DNA of 64,000 bases, taken from NCBI RefSeq assembly GCF_038630985.1, contig NZ_CP152049.1:1507501-1571500 (forward strand). Reading direction: 5' to 3'. Shown in pieces: positions 19,034-28,195 of the stretch (position 1 is the first letter of the stretch; the number at the start of each line of letters is the position of its first letter). This stretch comes from Paenibacillus sp. FSL H8-0548 (GTDB taxonomy: Bacteria; Bacillota; Bacilli; Paenibacillales; Paenibacillaceae). A program made the position numbers and the translations under genes. The notes below the pieces were generated by a model, which ran no database searches, was not told the origin of the DNA, and saw only the letters and a list, made by a program, of their open reading frames with translations.

Positions 19034-19702
19034 ATGGAGGCAATGGGGCAATTGAGTCAGCCGATAAAGGTTCTGCTCGTTGATGATCATGAAATGGTGC
19101 GGATCGGGCTTGCAGCGGTACTCGATACCGAGGATGGCATTGAGGTGGTCGGTGAAGCGAGCAACGGCATGGATGGCATCCGATTAGCGCAAGCATATAA
19201 ACCGGACGTCGTTCTCATGGATTTAGTTATGGATGGCATGGATGGGGTTGAAACGACAGCGAAGCTGCTGGAGCTGTACCCTGATTGCAAGGTTATCGTA
19301 TTAACGAGCTATCTAGATGACAGCAAGCTGTATCCGGTTATTGAAGCGGGTGCTTTCAGCTATTTGCTTAAAACGTCAAGAGCGACAGAAATTGCCGATG
19401 CGATTCGCGCAGCAGCTCGCGGGCAATCTGTATTGGAATCCCAAGTTGCGGCGAAAATGATGAATCGCTTCCGCCAGCCGAAGCAGCAGGAGATAGCGCC
19501 TTTGCATGATGACCTGACGGATCGCGAGATGGATGTACTTAAACGAGTAGCGCAGGGGATGTCTAATCAGGAAATTGCTGATGAGCTGTTTATTGGCGTG
19601 AAGACAGTGAAATTTCATATTACGAATATTTTTAATAAGCTGGACGTTGATGATCGGACACAGGCGGCTATCTATGCGCATAAGCAAGGGATTGCAGAAT
19701 AA
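19034..19702 (+). CDS. LiaR-like response regulator (NarL/LuxR family)
   Basis: A 222-residue regulator. The receiver (about 10-128) has LLVDDHEMVR and the phosphoacceptor Asp in DVVLMDLVMDG. The C-terminal LuxR helix-turn-helix (about 158-215) has DLTDREMDVLKRVAQGMSNQ and GVKTVKFHITNIFNKL. ATG 19034 is chosen because AAAGGCGG lies eight bases upstream; GTG 19025 overlaps that site. It is probably phosphorylated by the kinase upstream and activates the LiaI/PspA/PspC genes. The gene ends 22 bases from the convergent mobB. Confidence 0.92.
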   Translation: MEAMGQLSQPIKVLLVDDHEMVRIGLAAVLDTEDGIEVVGEASNGMDGIRLAQAYKPDVVLMDLVMDGMDGVETTAKLLELYPDCKVIVLTSYLDDSKLYPVIEAGAFSYLLKTSRATEIADAIRAAARGQSVLESQVAAKMMNRFRQPKQQEIAPLHDDLTDREMDVLKRVAQGMSNQEIADELFIGVKTVKFHITNIFNKLDVDDRTQAAIYAHKQGIAE

Positions 19703-19723
19703 ACGAGCTTTCAGCTTATGAGA

Positions 19724-20242
19724 TTATTGGTGAGTAGAGCTTTTCAATATCATTTGGAATAGTTGATCGGTATCATCTATAGCAATCATCGGAGTGGAGC
19801 AGTCCTTTATGTGAGCTGCGCAGAGCTCAGGCCAGATCGCAGCTGCAATGGGGTTAGATGCAGGCGCTAGCAGCACAAAGTCGGCTTCTGAACGAAGCAT
19901 GATAATTTTCGGATAGGGAGCGTTCTTAAAGCCCTCGATCAGGATGACATCGGCTTCTGTCATTTGCGCAATAAGCTGTTCAAGCGATTCGGGGTATGCT
20001 TTCATAATTGCTGTCCGCGATGCGGAAGTAATGGCAGTTAAATCTGCCCCAGCAGCTTGATGCTTCCAAGTATCAGTACCCGGCTTATCGATTTGAAAAT
20101 CATGCGCATCGCGCTTAATAGTTCCAACTTTATATCCTTCTCGTTTGAATCGTTCTGTTAGCCGGCAAACCAATGTGGTTTTGCCGGTGTTTTTATATCC
20201 AATCACTTGGATAATAAGCTGGCTGTTTGCTGCTGGCTGCAT
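19724..20242 (-). CDS. mobB: Molybdopterin-guanine dinucleotide biosynthesis adaptor MobB
   Basis: A 172-residue P-loop GTPase. The nucleotide-binding motif GYKNTGKTTL sits at residues 14-23, and the family motifs VGTIKRDAH and VILIEGFKNAPYPKI follow. MobB assists MobA in attaching GMP to molybdopterin for molybdenum enzymes. The start is clear: AAAGGAG is seven bases before ATG. It is transcribed away from moeA, with about 120 bases between them, so both molybdenum cofactor genes are neighbours but not co-transcribed. Confidence 0.92.
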   Translation of the reverse strand: MQPAANSQLIIQVIGYKNTGKTTLVCRLTERFKREGYKVGTIKRDAHDFQIDKPGTDTWKHQAAGADLTAITSASRTAIMKAYPESLEQLIAQMTEADVILIEGFKNAPYPKIIMLRSEADFVLLAPASNPIAAAIWPELCAAHIKDCSTPMIAIDDTDQLFQMILKSSTHQ

Positions 20243-20372
20243 GGTCTTTCTCCTTTGTAAGTGATGCGATAGGCATCTGTAATTGCCATAAGTTTAACAT
20301 ACATTGTAAAATAAATGCTTAATAAGCTTGCTGCTGACCGACATGCAGCAGCAATAGGAGCGGATGATTGTA

Positions 20373-21692
20373 ATGGAGCAGGCTAACAGCACTGGAGCGG
20401 GCAGGACAATAGGGAGAGAGGGGGCCGGACGGTTCAATCGGCAGGCCGTGAAGGTCAGTGAGGCGCAGGAGCGTGTGCTTGCTGCTGCGGCTGAGCTGCA
20501 GCTCGGCAGCGAGCTTGTGCCGCTGCGGGCCAGCGGCGGCCGGAGGCTTGCGCGAGCGTTAGTCGCGACAAGCGATTGGCCGCCCTTCGCGCGCTCGGGG
20601 CTCGACGGCTATGCCGTGCGCGCGGCAGATATCGCGGAGGCGTCGCCGGGGCAGCCGGCGACGCTGCGCGTCGTTGATACAGTCGCGGCGGGCGGGCTCG
20701 CCCTAGCGGCTGTGGAGAAGGGCACGGCCGCGCGCATTATGACTGGCGCGGCTGTGCCTGTAGGGGCTGACGCGGTCGTCATGCTGGAGCAGACCGCGGA
20801 AGCTATGCTGGCAGATGGCTCGGCGGCGGTGCTGATCAAGCACGCCGGCGCAGCCGGCCAGCACATTGCGCCCCAAGGCGAGGAGTTTCGCCTTGGTGGC
20901 GCTTTGGCTGCGCCCGGCACGCTTGTGCGGCCGGGGCATATTGCGCTGCTAGGCACATTCGGCTATGCCGAGGTGCCGGTGTGCAAGCGCCCGCGCGTAG
21001 CGGTGTTTGCGACCGGCAGCGAGTTGCTGCCGGTTGCGGCGCCGCTGGCGCCGGGACAGATCCGCGACAGCAACAGCTGTATGGTCGCGGCTATGATAGA
21101 GCAAAGCGGCGCTGAGCCGATATTGTGCGGCCCGCTGCCTGATGAGCGGGCCGCGGTTGAAGAAGCTTTAGCACAGGCTGCTGCGCATGCTGATCTGATT
21201 GTAACGACTGGCGGCGTATCGGTGGGCGATTTTGATGTTATGTCGGATTTGTTCAGCTCTATGAAGCAGGGGAGAATACAGGGTCAGGTCTTGTTCGATC
21301 GTGTTGCGATGAGACCAGGCAGTCCGACATCGACAGCGGTTGTGAATGGAAGATTATTGATTGCATTATCTGGAAATCCCGGCGCATGCTTTGTTGGCTT
21401 TGAGTTATTTGCCCGACCTGCATTGCTGAGAATGCAAGGTGTGGAAGCAGCGCTGCCTCGAACAGTCATGGCACAGCTGCTAACGGCAGTAGACAAGCCC
21501 AGCCCGCATGAACGCTATGTACGATCAAGGCTGCTGTATCAAGCGGACGGTCGTTTGCTCGCAGACCCGCTAGCTTTTTCTAAATCGAGCATGATGGCAT
21601 CCATTGCCGATGCTGAAGGACTAGCTGTCATTCCCTCAGGGTCAAGGGGGGCAGATGCGGGCGAGCTCATTAAGGTTATTCTTCTGCCATAA
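20373..21692 (+). CDS. moeA: Molybdopterin molybdenumtransferase MoeA
   Basis: A 439-residue enzyme that inserts molybdate into adenylylated molybdopterin. Visible are the N-terminal MoeA domain (SGLDGYAVRAADI and VMTGAAVP-like RIMTGAAVP), the molybdopterin-binding motif TTGGVSVGDFD, VAMRPGSPTS and the SGNPGACFVGFELF motif, then the C-terminal domain. ATG 20373 lies 12 bases after ATAGGAG; ATG 20364 lies only three bases after and is less likely. The stretch from about 20450 to 21240 is strikingly GC-rich with strong C/G third positions, while the rest of the gene looks like its neighbours. Confidence 0.93.
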   Translation: MEQANSTGAGRTIGREGAGRFNRQAVKVSEAQERVLAAAAELQLGSELVPLRASGGRRLARALVATSDWPPFARSGLDGYAVRAADIAEASPGQPATLRVVDTVAAGGLALAAVEKGTAARIMTGAAVPVGADAVVMLEQTAEAMLADGSAAVLIKHAGAAGQHIAPQGEEFRLGGALAAPGTLVRPGHIALLGTFGYAEVPVCKRPRVAVFATGSELLPVAAPLAPGQIRDSNSCMVAAMIEQSGAEPILCGPLPDERAAVEEALAQAAAHADLIVTTGGVSVGDFDVMSDLFSSMKQGRIQGQVLFDRVAMRPGSPTSTAVVNGRLLIALSGNPGACFVGFELFARPALLRMQGVEAALPRTVMAQLLTAVDKPSPHERYVRSRLLYQADGRLLADPLAFSKSSMMASIADAEGLAVIPSGSRGADAGELIKVILLP

Positions 21693-21779
21693 ATGAGTTG
21701 AATTAAATATAGGTATTTAAAACCTTATTTGGCAGGGAAATCTATTTATAAGATCGAATATATAATGCAGTAAACTTAT

Positions 21780-22487
21780 TTATAAATAGCGATTTACGAT
21801 CCATCCGGCATAAGGGACAGGAGAATAGCTTTGTATAGAGCCCAGATAAGCTGCGTAGGGGAGCGTCGAGGTAAGCTGTGGTTGGAGCAAATCGATCGCT
21901 TTATGCTGATCCCCATAAGTAAAAGCGTGCTTCAAGACATTTAACAAGCCGTCTGCTCCGAGAAGAACTCTCTTCAACCGTTCGGCTGTGGCGGGAGATT
22001 GTAAACGGGAGGCTGAGCTATCCTCCTGACTGCTCTCAATTCCAGAGCCAGTAACCCATAGGCCATCACTCATACTGCGGCGCAGATGAATGTGGTGAGA
22101 AGCAGGATGCCTTAAGGCAAGCTCTATACTCGCCCAAAGCTCTGGTTTTAAATGCTCGGCATGCTGCTTATAGCTCGATTCCCATTGATTGAGCAGCCGT
22201 GTAAGCGTGCTTAGACTGTCAGTGATCGGCTTATGATTATGCAGCTCGCTGCTCAGCTTTGCGGTCAATTGCACGATATTGGATTGTGCCTCATTGGAGG
22301 TGCGAAGCCAAGCGGAGGCGCTGCCCGCAGCTTGCTGAAAGCTGCGATTCCATTCGTTTTTATTACCGAAAAACTGCTGTATCTCACCATCGTGATAAGG
22401 ATAATAAGTATAGCGATTGGCAGCTTGTACAGGGACGTACGCATTTGTCCTTTCAATTCCTCTAATCGAACGTATATATGAGCTCAT
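21780..22487 (-). CDS. Unrecognised protein
   Basis: A 235-residue protein I do not recognise. It has no signal peptide, transmembrane helix or catalytic motif that I can see. It begins MSSYIRSIRGIERTNAYVPV, and has a mainly helical, polar middle (about 55-150) and a hydrophobic, tyrosine-rich end. ATG 22487 is strongly supported by AAGGGGAG seven bases upstream; an in-frame ATG at 22532 has none. It stands alone between moeA, which converges on it, and the divergent gene at 22731. The coding quality and ribosome binding site argue for a real gene. Confidence 0.7.
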   Translation of the reverse strand: MSSYIRSIRGIERTNAYVPVQAANRYTYYPYHDGEIQQFFGNKNEWNRSFQQAAGSASAWLRTSNEAQSNIVQLTAKLSSELHNHKPITDSLSTLTRLLNQWESSYKQHAEHLKPELWASIELALRHPASHHIHLRRSMSDGLWVTGSGIESSQEDSSASRLQSPATAERLKRVLLGADGLLNVLKHAFTYGDQHKAIDLLQPQLTSTLPYAAYLGSIQSYSPVPYAGWIVNRYL

Positions 22488-22730
22488 ATGCAAACTCCCC
22501 TTAAACTCCATAGTTGGCTGCAGCGTCAGCATACTATAGCGTGTGCAAAAAGACTGACGAAATCTGTCACCGTCTCAAAAAATAAAACAAGCGGCGACTC
22601 TACGCCGAGTGCGCAGCTTCCACATGACGACACCTCCTAAAATTGATTAATCCTGCAACCAGTGTATTCACCTACAGTAGAGCATGTATGGATGTTTACC
22701 CAATCGGAAGAGGATAGGAGTGAAATAAAT

Positions 22731-23582
22731 ATGTACATTCCAAAAGAAACAAAGCATGTCAGACATCGGCGATCTGCCAAGCAGCGTGCTAAGCAAACGA
22801 GGTTTGGTATCATTCTTGCGCTGCTTGTCATTTTGCTGAGCGCGGTATGGGCAATGCGGCAATCGGACGCTGCTTTGCAGACAACCGCCTCCTCGGTCAA
22901 GCTGCTTCAGCATGATTTGCAATCGTTATGGCAATGGAGCGACGGCCAGCTAAGAGGCGGATCGGAAGCGGCAAGCTGGACGCTGAGATGGAATGTGACA
23001 GGCCGGAGCGGCACAATGCAGGAGCTTGTACGTATCTATTTCGCAGATGAAAAAGGAGCGGCGATAGCCAGGGTTGAGAAAAATGAAGGGAAAACGGTCA
23101 CAGGGACTATTCCGAAATATGGCGGACTCGTTTCGATTAGTCTTATCCAAGCAGATGAGCAGAGCGAGCAGCTTATGGTTTTGCTGGAGACCAATCGTTT
23201 ATTTCCACTTACGAAGAGCTCGCTGCTGCAGGCTTCATCAGATATTTCTGAGGAGCTGGCATTCATTTCGGCTTCATTTACGAGCAGTATGAAGGTTCAG
23301 GGGTATACGGAGCAGAAACAGGTGTCTCAGCGCCTGGTCAAGCTTACGAATGCCAGCCTAGTTGATCGTTATGAGGATGGAGGAACAATCAGCGAAACGT
23401 ATTATACACGTATGCTGCGCTCAGCGATTGCTGTCGAAAACGGGAAAGCTGCGAATTTTCAGATCGCTGTAAATCATGAAAAAAGTACAAATAATACAGC
23501 TTTAACGATCGGAATACCTGTGATTACAGGAGATTATAGCGTTTCCGCAGCGGAAACAGCGCAAGCAGCCATAAAGAATTAG
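22731..23582 (+). CDS. Membrane-anchored protein, possibly YwmB-like
   Basis: A 283-residue protein. A basic N-terminus (KHVRHRRSAKQRAKQTR) precedes one transmembrane helix (about 26-43), so the bulk of about 235 residues should face outward. The body mixes beta and alpha segments, and phrases such as TGTIPKYGGLVSISLIQ recall the YwmB (DUF1779) family of Bacillus, but I cannot confirm this. ATG 22731 follows AGGAG by about ten bases; in-frame upstream starts lack a site. It stands alone before zwf. Function unknown. Confidence 0.65.
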   Translation: MYIPKETKHVRHRRSAKQRAKQTRFGIILALLVILLSAVWAMRQSDAALQTTASSVKLLQHDLQSLWQWSDGQLRGGSEAASWTLRWNVTGRSGTMQELVRIYFADEKGAAIARVEKNEGKTVTGTIPKYGGLVSISLIQADEQSEQLMVLLETNRLFPLTKSSLLQASSDISEELAFISASFTSSMKVQGYTEQKQVSQRLVKLTNASLVDRYEDGGTISETYYTRMLRSAIAVENGKAANFQIAVNHEKSTNNTALTIGIPVITGDYSVSAAETAQAAIKN

Positions 23583-23620
23583 AAGAAGTAACGTAACTTA
23601 TCAGTATTTTTTATGGCTTG

Positions 23621-23649
23621 TTGAATAGCGATTTATATTCGGATATGCT
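23621..23649 (+). promoter_or_regulatory. Candidate promoter of zwf
   Basis: TTGAAT and TATGCT are spaced by 17 bases and lie about 45 bases before the zwf start. The -10 element is only a moderate match to the sigma-A consensus. Confidence 0.45.
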
Positions 23650-23693
23650 AAACTACATAACATATAAGTTGTATAAAAATACACTGGGAAAGA

Positions 23694-25259
23694 ATGAGGC
23701 AAATGACATCTACTAATAATCTTGACTCGATCTCCGCAGAGGGTGCAGTTTATTACCTTTTTGGAGCAACGGGCGATTTGGCACGGCGCAAGCTGTTTCC
23801 AGCCCTTTTTAGTTTATATAAAGAAGGCAAGCTATCTGAAAATTTTGCGGTTGTTGGTCTTGCTAGACGTCCTCGGACGAATGAACAATTCCGTTCAGAC
23901 CTCTATGATTCCATCGTGGAATTTTGTCGATATAAGGCGGAGGATGCCGAGCTTTGGAATCGTTTCGCAGAGCATTTCGTTTACATGTCGCTTGATATTA
24001 ATAATGTAGACGGCTTCCGCGAGCTTAGCAAATTGTCGGAGCAGCTGGATGTGAAATTCAACATTCCGGGCAACCGTCTTTTTTACTTAGCGCTTGCGCC
24101 CTCAAACTTTGGTCCTGTGTCCTTCAGTCTGCGCGACGGCGGCTTGCTCGAGTCTACAGGCTGGCATCGTGTAGTCATTGAGAAGCCATTTGGCTACGAT
24201 CTTCCATCTGCTCAAAAGCTGAACGAGCAAATTAACCAAGTGTTTAAGGAAGAAGAGATTTATCGAATCGACCATTACCTTGGTAAGGAAATGGTTCAGA
24301 ATATACAAGTCATTCGATTCGCGAATGCATTTTTCGAGCCATTGTGGAATAATAACCATATTGCGAACGTTCAAATTACGCTTTCAGAAACGGTCGGCGT
24401 AGAGGATCGCGGTGGTTATTATGACAAATCCGGAGCGCTGCGGGATATGGGTCAGAACCATATGCTTCAAATGCTGACGATGATCGCAATGGAGCCGCCT
24501 AGTCGGCTGCACGGAGAAGATACGCGTGATGAGAAGGTTAAGGTGCTTCGCTCACTGCGCAACTTCACGAGCAGTGACATCGTTCGCTCGAATGTCGTAC
24601 GTGGTCAATACAGCGAAGGGAGCACTCAGAACAAAGAGCTTGCAGGCTATCGCCAAGAGGACTCTGTAGCTGAGGATTCCACGACAGAAACTTATTTTGC
24701 AGCTAAAGTGTTTGTGGACAATTTCCGCTGGGCTGGCGTACCTTTCTACATTAGAACAGGAAAACGTCTTCCGGTAAAAACGACTGAAATTGTTATTGAG
24801 TTTAAATCGATGCCGCAAAACGTATTGTTTGCACAGCGTCATGATTTGGCGCCAAACCTGCTTGTCATTCGCGTAAATCCGCTTGAGGGCATATATATTA
24901 AAGTCAATGCAAAAACACCGGGCGAAAATAACTCGGTACAGCCGGTTGCGATGGAATTTTGCCAAAGCTGCCAAGTTGGCTTGAATACGCCGGAAGCTTA
25001 CGAGCGCCTTATTCATGATGCGGCACGCGGTGATTCAACCTACTTTACGCGCTGGGATGAGGTTTCTCAGGCATGGGCGTTTGTTGATCGCATCGCACAG
25101 GCATGGCGCGAGGACGAAAGCGATTTGAAGCTTTATCCAGCAGGATCTTGGGGTCCAGATGCAGCGAATGAGCTGCTTAAAGAAGATGGCTTCCATTGGT
25201 GGCCTGTGAACGGACAAGAGGAAGATAAGGTGATTTGGGTGTCGAACAGCGGGAAATAA
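23694..25259 (+). CDS. zwf: Glucose-6-phosphate 1-dehydrogenase
   Basis: A 521-residue enzyme oxidising glucose 6-phosphate to 6-phosphogluconolactone with NADP+, first step of the oxidative pentose phosphate pathway. The NADP-binding motif FGATGDLARRKL is near residues 24-35, and the substrate and catalytic motif RIDHYLGKE lies at about 192-200. The EKPFG motif is also present. The length fits the family. The start is either ATG 23694 or ATG 23703; the latter is better spaced from GGGAAAG. prfC follows 39 bases downstream without a visible terminator. Confidence 0.96.
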   Translation: MRQMTSTNNLDSISAEGAVYYLFGATGDLARRKLFPALFSLYKEGKLSENFAVVGLARRPRTNEQFRSDLYDSIVEFCRYKAEDAELWNRFAEHFVYMSLDINNVDGFRELSKLSEQLDVKFNIPGNRLFYLALAPSNFGPVSFSLRDGGLLESTGWHRVVIEKPFGYDLPSAQKLNEQINQVFKEEEIYRIDHYLGKEMVQNIQVIRFANAFFEPLWNNNHIANVQITLSETVGVEDRGGYYDKSGALRDMGQNHMLQMLTMIAMEPPSRLHGEDTRDEKVKVLRSLRNFTSSDIVRSNVVRGQYSEGSTQNKELAGYRQEDSVAEDSTTETYFAAKVFVDNFRWAGVPFYIRTGKRLPVKTTEIVIEFKSMPQNVLFAQRHDLAPNLLVIRVNPLEGIYIKVNAKTPGENNSVQPVAMEFCQSCQVGLNTPEAYERLIHDAARGDSTYFTRWDEVSQAWAFVDRIAQAWREDESDLKLYPAGSWGPDAANELLKEDGFHWWPVNGQEEDKVIWVSNSGK

Positions 25260-25298
25260 TCGCTGCCCTGCACCTTACGTAATGAAGGGAAGGCTAGC

Positions 25299-26885
25299 AT
25301 GAGCCAATCGTTAAGTGAAGAAATTAAACAGGAAGTAGATAAGCGCCGTACATTTGCTATTATCTCTCACCCTGATGCAGGGAAAACAACCCTTACTGAG
25401 AAGCTCCTCCTATTCGGAGGAGCCATTCGGCTTGCAGGGTCGGTTAAGGCGCGTAAAGCGAGCCGTCATGCCACATCCGACTGGATGGAAATTGAGAAGC
25501 AGCGGGGGATCTCCGTAACGTCCAGCGTAATGCAGTTCGATTATTTGGGACACCGCATCAACATTCTCGATACACCTGGTCACCAAGATTTCAGTGAAGA
25601 CACGTATCGTACATTAACAGCAGCTGATAGCGCCGTGATGCTTATCGACGTCGCCAAAGGCGTAGAGGCACAAACGATTAAGCTGTTTCAGGTTTGCCGC
25701 AAACGTGGGATTCCGATTTTTACATTTATTAATAAGCTGGATCGCGAAGGCCAAAATCCATTTGAATTGATGGAAGAGCTTGAGCGCGTGCTTGGCATTC
25801 GCGCAGTGCCTATGAACTGGCCGATTGGTATGGGGCGTGAGCTTTGCGGTGTTTATGACCGTATGAAAACGCAGGTTGAGCTGTTCCAAGGCAATGACCA
25901 CTCTACAATCGAAGTTAAGCCTGTCAGCGATTATAATGATCCGATGATTCGTGAAATGGCTGGCGATTATTTGACAGACCAGCTGATTGGAGATCTTGAG
26001 CTTCTTGACGTTGCAGGCGATCAATTCGATTTAGAGAAGGTGCGTGCCGGCGAGCTGACACCTCTGTTCTTCGGAAGCGCGGTCAACAACTTCGGTGTGC
26101 AGACGTTTCTCGAAAACTTCCTGGAGCTGGCTCCTAAGCCGTCGCCGCGTCACAGCATGACCGGCGAGGTAGATCCAAACCACGAGAGATTTTCAGGTTA
26201 TGTTTTTAAAATTCAAGCGAATATGAACCCGGCGCATCGTGACCGGATTGCCTTCCTTCGCATTTGCTCAGGCAAATTCGAGAGAGGAATGAGCGTTCGT
26301 CATGTTCGCAATGGCAAAGATATTAAGCTGGCGCAGCCACAGCAATTTTTGGCGCAGGATCGTGATATTGTCGATACGGCATATCCAGGCGATATTATCG
26401 GCTTATTCGATCCAGGCATCTTCCGCATCGGTGATTCTTTATCACAGGGCGGCGAAGTTGTGTTTGATGAGCTGCCGACGTTCTCACCTGAGATTTTTGC
26501 TAAGGTAACCGTAAAAAATGCATTGAAGCATAAGCAGTACCAGAAAGGGATTGACCAGCTGACGGAGGAGGGCACGATTCAGGTGTTCCATTCCACAGGC
26601 AACTTCGACGAGACGATTCTCGGCGTTGTCGGTCATTTGCAATTCGAGGTATTCGAGCATCGGATGAAGGCGGAGTATGGCGTAGATATTCAGCTGCATC
26701 GGATGCAGTTCCAATTCGCGCGCTGGATCGTGGACGATAACATCGACCCGGGCAAATTCCGTATCAATACGACGCTCGTCAAGGATAAGAAGGGCAATTT
26801 TGTCGTCTTGTTCGAGAATGAATATGCGATGCGTACGGCAATAGACAAAAACCCAACGTCTAAATTTCTGGAAACCGCGCCTTAA
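25299..26885 (+). CDS. prfC: Peptide chain release factor 3
   Basis: A 528-residue translational GTPase that recycles RF1/RF2 from the ribosome after termination. G-domain motifs are complete: SHPDAGKTTLTEK (G1), DTPGHQDFSEDT (G3) and NKLDRE (G4). The family-typical KARKASRHATSDWM switch region and the RF3 C-terminal domain follow. The length is that of normal RF3 (about 525-530). An AAGGGAAGG site precedes the ATG. It probably shares a transcript with zwf and ends at the hairpin at 26909. Confidence 0.97.
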   Translation: MSQSLSEEIKQEVDKRRTFAIISHPDAGKTTLTEKLLLFGGAIRLAGSVKARKASRHATSDWMEIEKQRGISVTSSVMQFDYLGHRINILDTPGHQDFSEDTYRTLTAADSAVMLIDVAKGVEAQTIKLFQVCRKRGIPIFTFINKLDREGQNPFELMEELERVLGIRAVPMNWPIGMGRELCGVYDRMKTQVELFQGNDHSTIEVKPVSDYNDPMIREMAGDYLTDQLIGDLELLDVAGDQFDLEKVRAGELTPLFFGSAVNNFGVQTFLENFLELAPKPSPRHSMTGEVDPNHERFSGYVFKIQANMNPAHRDRIAFLRICSGKFERGMSVRHVRNGKDIKLAQPQQFLAQDRDIVDTAYPGDIIGLFDPGIFRIGDSLSQGGEVVFDELPTFSPEIFAKVTVKNALKHKQYQKGIDQLTEEGTIQVFHSTGNFDETILGVVGHLQFEVFEHRMKAEYGVDIQLHRMQFQFARWIVDDNIDPGKFRINTTLVKDKKGNFVVLFENEYAMRTAIDKNPTSKFLETAP

Positions 26886-26908
26886 TGGTCAGGTTATAGG
26901 AAAGCTGG

Positions 26909-26956
26909 AAGCATCCTCAGCCCATTGCGCAGCAGCGCTTGCGGCAGGGGATGCTT
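26909..26956 (+). terminator. Terminator after prfC
   Basis: Outer stem AAGCATCC/GGATGCTT encloses an inner GCGC/GCGC hairpin, followed by a short T-rich tail. Confidence 0.8.
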
Positions 26957-27044
26957 TTGTGCTTAAAAAGGGTGAATTCCAGTGCTAACTTTAAGATTTA
27001 ACCGTATAATAAATGGATAAACAACGATAGGTGGCTAGTCATAC

Positions 27045-28112
27045 ATGAAAACAATCATGTTCACCGGGGGAGGCTCAGCCGGACACGTTACGGTAAATCT
27101 GGCCTTGATCCCGCGATTTTTGGAGGAGGGCTGGTCAGTCCAATATATCGGATCGGAGAGCGGTATTGAAAGGCAGCTTACTGCAACGATTCCGCAGGTG
27201 AAATATTTTCCGATATCGACAGGCAAGCTCAGAAGGTATGTGGATATTCAGAACGTCAAGGACCCATTCAAGGTGGTAAAAGGGCTGTTTCAAGCCTATC
27301 GGCTCATTAAGAAAAATAAGCCTAATGTCATTTTCTCTAAGGGAGGCTTCGTTTCGGTGCCAGTGGTCATTGGAGCATGGCTGAACAGAGTGCCGCTGCT
27401 TATTCATGAGTCGGATTTAACGCCGGGCCTTGCCAATCGAATATCGATCCCTTTTGCAACTGGCGTATGTACAACGTTCCCGGAGACAGGAAGTATGCTG
27501 AAGGCAGACAAAAGCCGTCATGTAGGCGCTGTAATCCGCGAGGAAGTGAAGCTCGGAAACGCTGACCATGGCAGACAATTTTGCGGATTTACGAGAAGCA
27601 AGCCGATTATTCTCATTATGGGTGGAAGCTTGGGTGCTCGGAAAATTAACCAAACAGTCAGGCAGGCGTTAACAAGATTGACTAAGCAATTTCAAATCGT
27701 TCATCTCTGCGGGAAAAACCAGACAGACGCTTCGATCGATATCGCTGGTTACAAGCAATTTGAATATGTAAATGAGCAGCTGCCCGATATTTTCGCAATG
27801 ACCGATGTTGTTATTTCACGTGCGGGCTCTAATTCGATTTTTGAGTTTTTATCTTTGAAAAAGCCGATGCTGCTCATCCCGCTAACGAAAGAGCAGAGCC
27901 GAGGCGATCAAATACTTAACGCACAATCGTTTGAAAAGTCAGGCTACGCCGATGTTTTGTATGAAGAGAAGCTGACAGCAGCTACGCTAGCGGACAGCGT
28001 TGAACGTTTGTACGATGACCGTAAGGCTTATACAGACCGTATGAATCTGAGCGAGGAAGCTAACGCTCTAGCCGCTGTTTATGACTGGATTAACGAAATT
28101 GCCAAGCGGTAA
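27045..28112 (+). CDS. MurG-like N-acetylglucosaminyltransferase
   Basis: A 355-residue GT28-type glycosyltransferase. The N-terminal motif GGGSAGHV and the C-terminal sugar-nucleotide site ([20 protein letters not shown]) match MurG, which adds GlcNAc to lipid I at the inner membrane face. The middle motif reads [12 protein letters not shown] rather than the HEQNAVPGLTN-type motif of mainstream MurG. This is the divergent second MurG type of some Firmicutes, outside the dcw cluster. The gene stands alone: no mra, mur or fts genes lie near. An AGGTGG site precedes the ATG. Another glycolipid acceptor cannot be excluded. Confidence 0.85.
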   Translation: MKTIMFTGGGSAGHVTVNLALIPRFLEEGWSVQYIGSESGIERQLTATIPQVKYFPISTGKLRRYVDIQNVKDPFKVVKGLFQAYRLIKKNKPNVIFSKGGFVSVPVVIGAWLNRVPLLIHESDLTPGLANRISIPFATGVCTTFPETGSMLKADKSRHVGAVIREEVKLGNADHGRQFCGFTRSKPIILIMGGSLGARKINQTVRQALTRLTKQFQIVHLCGKNQTDASIDIAGYKQFEYVNEQLPDIFAMTDVVISRAGSNSIFEFLSLKKPMLLIPLTKEQSRGDQILNAQSFEKSGYADVLYEEKLTAATLADSVERLYDDRKAYTDRMNLSEEANALAAVYDWINEIAKR

Positions 28113-28148
28113 TTCGCAAAATAACTAGCTTGTATGTGAGCTAAGAAG

Positions 28149-28189
28149 AAACGATTCAGAACGTTGTTTGACGTTTTGGGTCGTTTTTT
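28149..28189 (+). terminator. Terminator after the murG-like gene
   Basis: Imperfect stem AAACGATTCAGAACG against CGTTTTGGGTCGTTT, followed by a T run. The 289-bp repeat begins seven bases later. Confidence 0.85.
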
Positions 28190-28195
28190 GGTTTG

